Positions 17,578 to 24,140 of a DNA stretch of 43,234 nt are shown here, in pieces; positions within the stretch are counted from its first letter, which is position 1; every line of letters begins with the position of its first letter. This DNA comes from Chromobacterium alticapitis. GTDB lineage: Bacteria; Pseudomonadota; Gammaproteobacteria; Burkholderiales; Chromobacteriaceae. The stretch spans positions 1 to 43,234 of the forward strand of contig NZ_PQWB01000123.1 of NCBI RefSeq assembly GCF_002924365.1, in the 5' to 3' direction. Both the position numbers and the translations under genes were made by a program. Under the pieces are notes generated by a model. The model was not told the DNA's origin. It ran no database searches and saw nothing but the letters and a program-made list of their open reading frames with translations.

Positions 17578-18512
17578 TAATCGTAATGAGCGGCGCGGCC
17601 AGGCAGGCTGAGATCGACGCGGTGGCGGCGCGCATAGAGGCGCAGGGACTGGCAGCCCATGTCTCGCGCGGCAGCGAGCGCACTGTGATAGGCGCGGTGG
17701 GGCAGGAGCGAGGGCTGGAGCCGGCCATATTCGAGTCCATGCCAGGCGTGGAGCGAGCGTTGCGCGTGGTCAGCGACTACCGCATCGTGTCGCGCGAAGC
17801 GCAGCCTGAGGATAGCGCGGTACGCATCGGCGACGCGATGTTCGGCGGCGGCGCGCCTGCCTGGCTGGGCGGCTGCAGCCATGACTGGAGCCGGCAGGCG
17901 CTGGCGGGCGCGGCGGAGAAAGTCTGGGCGGCAGGCGGACGGCTGTTGTTCGCCGGCGGCGCCCGGCACGATAATCCTTACCGTTACCGTTTATTCGGCG
18001 TGGCGGAGATGGAGGCATTGGCCGAGGCCGCCGCGGCGCGAGGTTTGGCGGCGGTGGCGGAACTGAGCGATCCGCGCTTGCTAGACGTCTGTCTGGAGCT
18101 TGATTTCGCCGGCCTGCTGCTGCCGCCGGCTTGTCTGTGCAATGTCGAGTTGCTGCGGGAAGTAGGGCGCGTCAATAAGCCCGTCATATTGCAAAGGAAT
18201 AATCGCAGCACGCCGGAAGAGTGGCTGCTGGCGGCGGAGCATGTCGCGGCTGGCGGCAATCACCGCATTGTGCTGTGCGATTGCGGGCGAGAGGGGGATG
18301 GGGCAGGGCTGGACGCGGGCGAGTTGGCTTGGCTGCACCGCGAAACCCATCTACCGTTGCTGGTCGCGCCGGTAGCGGCCGGCGGCGCGGCGCTGGCGCC
18401 TGCGCTGGCCGCCGCGGCGCTGGCGGTTGGCGCTAGCGGCCTGCTGCTGGAGCTGGATGGCGATGCCGCCTTGGCGCCGTCGGCGCTGCTTGCCGGCGCG
18501 AAGCATGGCTGA
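17574..18512 (+). CDS. DAHP-synthase-like protein lacking most catalytic residues (probable pseudoenzyme)
   Basis: A 312-residue homologue of type I-beta DAHP synthase (the Thermotoga-like form with an N-terminal ferredoxin/ACT-like domain). The N-terminal domain is well kept: MIIVM, HVSRGSERTVIG, SREAQPEDSAVRIG. In the barrel the metal cysteine survives (Cys101 in GGCS) and Glu293 is present. The positions of the substrate motifs are changed. KPRTSPY reads as ARHDNPYRY, GARNMQN as PPACLCN, LLKRG as ILQRNN, LCERG as LCDCG, and the histidine in DPSHATG is gone (APVAAGG). Loss of activity is inferred from remembered family motifs. A regulatory or new catalytic role is open. It starts as ATGA overlap. 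Confidence 0.75.
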   Translation: MIIVMSGAARQAEIDAVAARIEAQGLAAHVSRGSERTVIGAVGQERGLEPAIFESMPGVERALRVVSDYRIVSREAQPEDSAVRIGDAMFGGGAPAWLGGCSHDWSRQALAGAAEKVWAAGGRLLFAGGARHDNPYRYRLFGVAEMEALAEAAAARGLAAVAELSDPRLLDVCLELDFAGLLLPPACLCNVELLREVGRVNKPVILQRNNRSTPEEWLLAAEHVAAGGNHRIVLCDCGREGDGAGLDAGELAWLHRETHLPLLVAPVAAGGAALAPALAAAALAVGASGLLLELDGDAALAPSALLAGAKHG

Positions 18513-19089
18513 GACGCTGGACCGCCTGCTGGGCGAAATCGAGGCCTGTCGGGCCTGCGCCGGCCATCTGCCGCATGAACCGAGGCCGGTGCTGCGCGGG
18601 GCGGCGGGCGCTCGCATCCTGCTGGCGGGCCAGGCGCCGGGGCGTAAAGTGCATGAGAGCGGCGTGCCGTGGCTTGACGCCAGCGGCGAGCGGCTGCGCG
18701 AGTGGCTGGAGGTGGACGCCGCCACGTTTTACGATGCCAGCCGCTTCGCCATCGTGCCCATGGGCTTTTGCTATCCGGGCAGGGGCAGCAGCGGCGATTT
18801 GCCGCCGCGGGCGGAATGCCGAGCCTTGTGGCATCCGCGCTTGCTGCCCCTGCTGGGCGAGGTCAGGCTGATATTGGCGGTGGGCGAGTACGCCCAGGCC
18901 TATCACTTGCCGCGGCGAAAGAAGAGCCTGACCGAGACGGTGGCGGCGTGGCGGGAGTATTTGCCTGGAGCGGCGCCATTGCCGCACCCCAGCCCGCGCA
19001 ACCAGCTGTGGCTGCGGCGAAATCCGTGGTTCGAGCGCGAGCTGCTGCCGGAATTGCGCTTGCTGGTGAAGACGATTTTGGAGGATTAG
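18505..19089 (+). CDS. Uracil-DNA glycosylase superfamily protein with Fe-S cysteines
   Basis: A 194-residue member of the UDG superfamily, which removes uracil or related bases from DNA. Motif 1 reads GQAPGRKVHESGVPW (from residue 42) and motif 2 is PHPSPRN near residue 160. Cys15, Cys18, Cys89 and Cys105 have the spacing expected of the 4Fe-4S cluster in family 4-type enzymes. Usual motif 1 is GEAPG; here Gln replaces Glu, which may alter activity. The ATG at 18505 overlaps the preceding gene by 8 nt. Base specificity cannot be read from the sequence. Confidence 0.82.
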   Translation: MAETLDRLLGEIEACRACAGHLPHEPRPVLRGAAGARILLAGQAPGRKVHESGVPWLDASGERLREWLEVDAATFYDASRFAIVPMGFCYPGRGSSGDLPPRAECRALWHPRLLPLLGEVRLILAVGEYAQAYHLPRRKKSLTETVAAWREYLPGAAPLPHPSPRNQLWLRRNPWFERELLPELRLLVKTILED

Positions 19090-19194
19090 GAGGCAGCGGA
19101 GTACGGGGTCTATGAGCAAAAACTCTAAAAATGTGGATTTCCACGGTCCGGCGCGCGATAATCGCGCCCAGCACTAAAGGAGAGAGCCGTCAAG

Positions 19195-20463
19195 ATGAAG
19201 TGTGTTGATGATTTTCGCCTGCAGCTGGGCAACAAGGAACTGGTGCCTATCATGATAGGCGGCATGGGCGTGGATATTTCCACCGCCAGGCTGGCGCTGG
19301 AAGCGGCCAGGCTGGGCGGCGTAGGCCATATATCCGACGCGATGGTGCCGACGGTGACTGATCGCCGTTTCAATACCAAGTTCGTCAAAAACAAGCTGGC
19401 GCAGTACAAGTTCAATGTGGACAATCCGGACAAATCCGTGGTGCAGTTCGACCTCGGCGTGCTGGAGGAGGCCACGCGTCTGCACGTGGACAGCGCCATG
19501 CAGCAGAAGCAGGGCGATGGCCTGGTGTTCATCAACTGCATGGAAAAGCTGACGATGAACGCGCCCAAGGATACGCTGCGGGTGCGCATGCGGGCGGCGC
19601 TCGATGCCGGCATCGACGGCATCACGCTGGCGGCCGGCCTGCATTTGGGCTCCTTCGCGCTGATCGAGGATCATCCGCGCTTCCGCGACGCCAAGCTCGG
19701 CATTATCGTTTCGTCTCTGCGCGCCTTGCAGCTGTTCCTGAAAAAGAATGGCCGCAGCGGCCGGATGCCTGACTACGTGGTGGTGGAGGGGCCGTTGGCC
19801 GGCGGTCACCTTGGTTTCGGCATGGATTGGGCCCAATACGACTTGGCGAGCATCTTCGCCGAGATACGCGATTGGCTGCGGGCCGAGCAACTGGACATTC
19901 CGTTGATCCCGGCCGGCGGCATCTTCACCGGCAGCGACGCCGCGGGCTATCTGGAGGCCGGCGCCGGCGCAGTGCAGGTGGCTACCCGCTTCACCGTGAC
20001 GCGTGAATGCGGTCTGCCTGAAAAAGTGCAGCAGGAGTATTTCAAGGCCAGCGAGGACGACATTGAAGTCAACCAACTGTCGCCGACCGGCTATCCGATG
20101 CGGATGATCAAGAGCTGTCCGGCGATAGGCGACAGCATTCGTCCCAATTGCGAAGCCTATGGCTATCTGCTGGACGCCAAAGGCGGCTGCTCTTACATAG
20201 ATGCCTACCACAAGGCGCATGCCGAGCATCCGGGCGAGCGCCGGGTGCCGGTATGGGAAAAGACCTGCCTGTGCACGCATATGCGCAACTTCGATTGCTG
20301 GACCTGCGGCCATTACACTTATCGGCTGAAGGACACGACGCACCGGTCGGCTGATGGCAGCTATCAGTTGTTGAGCGCGGAACATGTGTTCCATGATTAT
20401 CAGTACAGCAAAGATCAGCAGATCGCCTTGCCTAAGCGGGTGGAATGCCTGATGGCGGGTTGA
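19195..20463 (+). CDS. Nitronate monooxygenase-family protein with cysteine-rich C-terminus
   Basis: A 422-residue TIM-barrel FMN protein of the nitronate monooxygenase (2-nitropropane dioxygenase) family. Features are IMIGGMGVDIS at the start, VVVEGPLAGGHLGFG carrying the expected catalytic histidine, and IPAGGIFTGSDAAGYLEAGAGAVQVATRF for phosphate and flavin binding. Beyond the barrel lie Cys308, 319, 332, 358, 360, 368 and 371, with CLC and CWTC pairs suggesting a metal or Fe-S site. A strong AAGGAGAG precedes the ATG. It is monocistronic, ending at the terminator at 20485-20518. The substrate is uncertain. Confidence 0.85.
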   Translation: MKCVDDFRLQLGNKELVPIMIGGMGVDISTARLALEAARLGGVGHISDAMVPTVTDRRFNTKFVKNKLAQYKFNVDNPDKSVVQFDLGVLEEATRLHVDSAMQQKQGDGLVFINCMEKLTMNAPKDTLRVRMRAALDAGIDGITLAAGLHLGSFALIEDHPRFRDAKLGIIVSSLRALQLFLKKNGRSGRMPDYVVVEGPLAGGHLGFGMDWAQYDLASIFAEIRDWLRAEQLDIPLIPAGGIFTGSDAAGYLEAGAGAVQVATRFTVTRECGLPEKVQQEYFKASEDDIEVNQLSPTGYPMRMIKSCPAIGDSIRPNCEAYGYLLDAKGGCSYIDAYHKAHAEHPGERRVPVWEKTCLCTHMRNFDCWTCGHYTYRLKDTTHRSADGSYQLLSAEHVFHDYQYSKDQQIALPKRVECLMAG

Positions 20464-20795
20464 TTTCGCCATCTCGCGACGCGCGGCGCCTGTTCCATTT
20501 GGAACCGGCGCCGTTTTTCATTGGAATGGCTGCGCAAGTTAAATGTCAAATGATTCTATTGATAACAATGATCTAATTATATAGCATTGGGCATTGTGCC
20601 TGTTGAATGGATGGCGCGGCGGCCCCAGGCTCCCGCGGCGGCCGGGTTTGCATCGGAACGGAGGCTGTTCTACCATCGGCACACGATGTCAGGCTTCGGA
20701 TATGTGGAGAATCACTGCCGGATGTTGTCTTCCGCACTGGGTGATTGATGTATATTCGGAATGATTTCCATTTTCTTGCGAATACGTAATCAACA
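20464..20795. other. 332-bp gap between the nitronate monooxygenase gene and folE
   Basis: The left end holds a terminator (20485-20518). The right part is AT-rich and presumably carries the folE promoter, but no unambiguous -35/-10 pair could be assigned. No gene was recognised. Confidence 0.5.
20485..20518 (+). terminator. Intrinsic terminator after the nitronate monooxygenase gene
   Basis: GGCGCC plus GTTCC pair with GGAAC plus GGCGCC around one T-C mismatch, with an ATTT loop, followed by GTTTTTC. It lies about 22 bp past the stop codon. Confidence 0.88.
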
Positions 20796-21494
20796 ATGAG
20801 CAAAACCGACAAGCAGAACCAGCAGGAAGCCGTTTCACAGAAGATTCGCTACCGCTTGCAGCAGGCTGGCGCGCGTTTTCATGCAAACGACAATATCGCT
20901 GATTTTATCGAAGAGGGCGAACTCGACGCCTTGCAGGAAGAAGTGCAGGCTAAACTGAGAACAGTGCTGGAAAGCTTGGTGATAGACACCGAGAATGACC
21001 ACAATACGCATGATACCGCCAAGCGGGTGGCCAAGATGTTCGTGCGCGAGGTGTTTCGCGGCCGTTACGTTCAAATGCCGCCCAGCACTGAGTTTCCCAA
21101 TGTCGAACGCCTGAACGAATTGATGATCGTGGGTCCGATCACGGTGCGCAGCGCCTGCTCCCACCATCTGTGCCCCATCATCGGCCGGGTGTGGGTGGGC
21201 GTCATGCCTAATGAGAATTCGAACCTGATAGGCTTGTCCAAGTACGCACGGCTGATCGATTGGATCATGTCGCGGCCGCAGATCCAGGAGGAGGCGGTAT
21301 CGCAGATCGCCGATCTGCTGATGCGCAAGCTGCAGCCGGATGGCCTGGCCATCGTAATGGAAGCGGATCATTTCTGCATGCACTGGCGAGGCGTGAAGGA
21401 CAGCAATAGCAAGATGACCAACAGCGTGATGCGCGGATCGTTCCTGACGGACGCCAACCTGCGTCGGGAGTTTCTGTCGCTGATGCATAAATGA
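20796..21494 (+). CDS. folE: GTP cyclohydrolase I
   Basis: A 232-residue enzyme converting GTP to dihydroneopterin triphosphate, the first step of tetrahydrofolate synthesis. The zinc ligands are recognisable in CSHHLCP (canonical CEHH) and in the DHFCMHWRG segment. Other signatures are VGVMPNENSNLIGLSKYARLIDW and the C-terminal SVMRGSFLTDANLRREFLSL. Replacement of the Glu in CEHH by Ser is a variant also seen in some proteobacterial FolE forms, as far as I recall. Its stop codon lies just upstream of a BLUF gene with which it is probably cotranscribed. Confidence 0.93.
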   Translation: MSKTDKQNQQEAVSQKIRYRLQQAGARFHANDNIADFIEEGELDALQEEVQAKLRTVLESLVIDTENDHNTHDTAKRVAKMFVREVFRGRYVQMPPSTEFPNVERLNELMIVGPITVRSACSHHLCPIIGRVWVGVMPNENSNLIGLSKYARLIDWIMSRPQIQEEAVSQIADLLMRKLQPDGLAIVMEADHFCMHWRGVKDSNSKMTNSVMRGSFLTDANLRREFLSLMHK

Positions 21495-21508
21495 CGAGGA
21501 GCATGGCC

Positions 21509-21931
21509 ATGCTGGTTCGCCTGATTTATTGCAGCCGGGCGCAACAACCGATAGAGCAAGCGCTGGTGGATGAAATCCTGCTGGCGGCGCGCCAATACAA
21601 TCCCCCGCTGGGCATTACCGGCATGCTGTGCTACAGCCGGGATGTTTTCGTGCAGGTTCTGGAGGGCAGCAGGGCCCACGTCAATCGCCTGTATTTGAAA
21701 CTGGCCCGCGACGCGCGCCACCACTCGCTGACCCTGCTGTCGTTTTCCGAGATAGAGCAGCGCAAGTTCGCCAATTGGAGCATGGCGGAGGTGCCGCTGG
21801 ACCAGTTGAATGCTTCCATCATTCTGCGCCATTCTTCCTTGCCGTCGCTGGAGCCGTTCACCATGCCCGGCGCCAGCGCGGAGCGCTTGCTGGAGGAGTT
21901 GGCCGAAAGCGGCAGCGTACAATACCGTTGA
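21509..21931 (+). CDS. BLUF-domain blue-light sensor protein
   Basis: A 140-residue short BLUF protein binding FAD for blue-light sensing. The photoactive tyrosine (Tyr7 in LIYCSRA), Asn31 (QYNPPLGITG) and Gln49 (FVQVLEG) are all present, as are Trp90 and Met92 of the switch region. The C-terminal 45 residues form a short helical tail with no output domain, so it should act by protein contact. AGGAG 7 nt upstream favours the ATG at 21509, although an ATG at 21491 overlaps the folE stop as ATGA. The location behind folE suggests shared transcription. Confidence 0.9.
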   Translation: MLVRLIYCSRAQQPIEQALVDEILLAARQYNPPLGITGMLCYSRDVFVQVLEGSRAHVNRLYLKLARDARHHSLTLLSFSEIEQRKFANWSMAEVPLDQLNASIILRHSSLPSLEPFTMPGASAERLLEELAESGSVQYR

Positions 21932-21969
21932 TGCGTTGCTTCCTACCCTTTAAACCCATGAAAGAGTTT

Positions 21970-22377
21970 ATGTCGCTGAATCGTTTCGCCACGGCTGTGG
22001 CCCTGCTGATGCTTGGCGCGGCCGCGCATGCCGCCCCCGCCGCGCAAGCGCTGCCCTCGGGCGTCAAGATCGAAATCTTGAAGGAAGGAAAGGGCGCCAA
22101 GCCCAAGCAGACCGACACGGTCAAGGTCAATTACCGCGGCACGTTCAAGGATGGCAAGGAGTTCGACAGTTCGTACAAGAACGGTGGGCCGATCAGCTTC
22201 CCCCTGAACCGGGTGATTCCGTGCTGGACGCAGGGCGTCAGCGAACTGGCCGTGGGCAGCAAGGCCAAGTTGTTCTGCCCGGCTGCGACGGCTTACGGCA
22301 GCCGCGGCGCGCCCGGCGCCATTCCGCCGAATACCGATCTCTATTTCGAAGTCGAGCTGCTGGAAATCCAGAAGTAA
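21970..22377 (+). CDS. Exported FKBP-type peptidyl-prolyl isomerase
   Basis: A 135-residue single-domain FKBP isomerase with a signal peptide (MSLNRFATAVALLMLGAAAHA, cleaved near residue 21), so probably periplasmic. The fold motifs VKVNYRGTFKDGKEFDSS, VIPCWTQGVSELAVGSKAKLF, AYGSRG and IPPNTDLYFEVELL are complete. Trp in the CWTQG segment lines the active site. An ATG at 21958 or 21931 in the same frame is possible; 21970 is preferred for its AAAGAG and clean signal peptide. It starts 38 bp after the BLUF gene and ends before a strong terminator. Confidence 0.9.
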   Translation: MSLNRFATAVALLMLGAAAHAAPAAQALPSGVKIEILKEGKGAKPKQTDTVKVNYRGTFKDGKEFDSSYKNGGPISFPLNRVIPCWTQGVSELAVGSKAKLFCPAATAYGSRGAPGAIPPNTDLYFEVELLEIQK

Positions 22378-22427
22378 GCTCGCCGGCCGAGGCGCGCTTG
22401 TTCAGCAGCGCGCAGGGACGTTGGACG

Positions 22428-22461
22428 AAAAAACGCCACGAGTAATTCCCGTGGCGTTTTT
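22428..22461 (+). terminator. Intrinsic terminator after the FKBP gene
   Basis: AAAAACGCCACG pairs with CGTGGCGTTTTT around a 9-nt loop. The flanking A and T runs allow function on both strands, ending the folE-BLUF-FKBP unit and possibly the small minus-strand gene at 22526. Confidence 0.9.
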
Positions 22462-22525
22462 GTGATTCTGACCGCTGAATCCGCGCTTGTTTACGCGATC
22501 TCAGTCGGTACGGTTCTGTGTGGGG

Positions 22526-22660
22526 TCAGCGACGGCGGCGCTGATCGTCGGTTCGGATGCGGATGGGCACCAGCTTGCCTTCCTGTTGCATCGGGGCGGC
22601 CAGCATTTTGGCGACAGCGACGACCGCAATGACGAGGGCGGAGAAAAGAAGGATTTGCAT
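22526..22660 (-). CDS. Small single-pass membrane protein (44 aa)
   Basis: A 44-residue open frame beginning MQILLFSALVIAVVAVAKML, one clear transmembrane segment, and ending in a basic tail IRIRTDDQRRRR. GGGGAG lies about 7 nt upstream of the ATG, a good ribosome-binding site. The longer in-frame extension to 22753 looks non-coding. No family was recognised. The basic C-terminus predicts an N-out, C-in topology. It stands alone between the FKBP terminator and the VWA gene. Confidence 0.6.
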   Translation of the reverse strand: MQILLFSALVIAVVAVAKMLAAPMQQEGKLVPIRIRTDDQRRRR

Positions 22661-22782
22661 GGTATGACTCCCCGTAGCTGAATCTGAGGCGCGATTAGAA
22701 GATGTGTTGCGGCCTCTGGCTTCATTCTGGGCTACAAACTGCTTGCGACTCAAGTGAAAAGTTGTGTGCCGCCGTTAATTTT

Positions 22783-23973
22783 TCAAGCGGCCGCTGCGGT
22801 TTTTTTCAATCCGCGCATCGCTTCGTCCAATCCAGCCAGCGTCATCGGGTACATGCGCCCGCCCATCAACTGCTTCAGCATGCCCACGGACTGTGTATAG
22901 GCCCAGGCCTCTTCAGCCAGCGGATTGAGCCAGGCAGCGTGCTTGAAATGCTCCAGCAGCCGGCGCAGCCAGACTTCGCCGGACTCCTCGTTCATATGCT
23001 CCACGCTGCCGCCGGGGAAGGTGATCTCATACGGGCTCATGCTGGCGTCGCCGACGATGATCAGCTTGTAGTCGCGGCCGAAAGTGTGGATCAAGTCCCA
23101 GGCGGGGAAACGCTGGCTCTGCCGGCGATGGTTGTCCTTCCATACCGATTCATACACGCAATTATGGAAGTAGAAGTATTCAAGGTGCTTGAACTCGGAT
23201 TTCACGGCGGAAAACAGCTCCTCGCAGGCGCGGATGTGGTCGTCCATCGAGCCGCCGACGTCGAACAGCACCAAGACCTTGACGCTGTTATGCTGCTCGC
23301 GCTGCATTTTCAGGTCCAGCATGCCGGCCTTGCGCGCGGTGGCGGCGATGGTGGCGTCCAAGTCCAGGATTTCTTCCGCGCCGTCGCGCGCGAACTCGCG
23401 CAACCGGCGCAGCGCCAGCTTGATGTTGCGGGTGCCCAGCTCGACCTTGTCGTCGAAATTGCGGAATTCCCGCTGGTCCCAGACTTTGACCGCGCGGCGG
23501 TGGCGCGATTGGTCCTGGCCTATGCGGACGCCTTCCGGGTTATATCCCCAGGCGCCGAAGGGGCTGGTGCCGCCGCTGCCTATCCACTTGTTGCCGCCCT
23601 GATGGCGCTCTTTCTGCTCCTCCAGCCGCTGGCGCAAGGTCTCCATCAGCTTGTCCCAGCCCATGCCTTGCAGCTTTTGCCTTTCTTCCTCGCTCAGGTA
23701 TTTTTCGACTTGCTTGCGCAGCCACTCTTCCGGGATGGCGCGTTGCAGATCGTCCAGCGCCAGGTCCAGCCCCTTGAAGTGGTGGCCGAACACCTGGTCG
23801 AAGCGGTCGAAATGCTTTTCATCCTTGACCAGGACGGCGCGGGACAGATAGTAGAATTCGTCCAGGCTGCCGAAGGCGAGGTTGCGTTGCAGGGCTTCCA
23901 GCAAGAGCAGGAATTCTTTCAGCGAGACCGGCAAACCGGCGCCGCGCAGAGCGTAGAAGAAGTCGATCAGCAT
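22783..23973 (-). CDS. VWA-domain protein, CoxE-like
   Basis: A 396-residue cytosolic protein with a C-terminal von Willebrand A domain. The metal-site motif is FDVGGSMDDH near residue 228, the DxGxSM form found in CoxE-like proteins that partner MoxR AAA ATPases. The N-terminal half (RGAGLPVSLKEFLLLLEAL) matches the same family. The GDASMSPYEIT segment supplies a second metal-site strand. No MoxR gene is adjacent. The ATG at 23973 has no obvious Shine-Dalgarno. Divergent from the aldehyde dehydrogenase gene. Confidence 0.85.
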   Translation of the reverse strand: MLIDFFYALRGAGLPVSLKEFLLLLEALQRNLAFGSLDEFYYLSRAVLVKDEKHFDRFDQVFGHHFKGLDLALDDLQRAIPEEWLRKQVEKYLSEEERQKLQGMGWDKLMETLRQRLEEQKERHQGGNKWIGSGGTSPFGAWGYNPEGVRIGQDQSRHRRAVKVWDQREFRNFDDKVELGTRNIKLALRRLREFARDGAEEILDLDATIAATARKAGMLDLKMQREQHNSVKVLVLFDVGGSMDDHIRACEELFSAVKSEFKHLEYFYFHNCVYESVWKDNHRRQSQRFPAWDLIHTFGRDYKLIIVGDASMSPYEITFPGGSVEHMNEESGEVWLRRLLEHFKHAAWLNPLAEEAWAYTQSVGMLKQLMGGRMYPMTLAGLDEAMRGLKKTAAAA

Positions 23974-24088
23974 GGGAGTGGGGAGAGTCGCAGGTTTGGA
24001 GAAATCATACTACGGATGAGTGGCTGGCGGAGTGGGTGCGGCAATCGCCTGGCATAGTGACAGCGGGGCGGCGCGATGCTACTCTTGC

Positions 24089-24104
24089 TAGAGTGCGAAC
24101 TCTA
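24089..24104. promoter_or_regulatory. Palindromic candidate operator upstream of the aldehyde dehydrogenase operon
   Basis: TAGAGT-GCGA-ACTCTA is a perfect 6-bp inverted repeat with a 4-bp spacer. It lies 37 bp before the ATG at 24141, within the divergent gap. The spacing suits a dimeric repressor or activator, but no adjacent regulator gene identifies it. Confidence 0.4.
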
Positions 24105-24140
24105 AACGGTTGTTCGTTTATTGGCGATAAGGATAATACT

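Noticed and set aside
24132-24137. GATAAT as a -10 box for the aldehyde dehydrogenase operon
   Set aside because: It is only 3 nt before the ATG and overlaps the AAGGA ribosome-binding site, so it could not precede a usable start.
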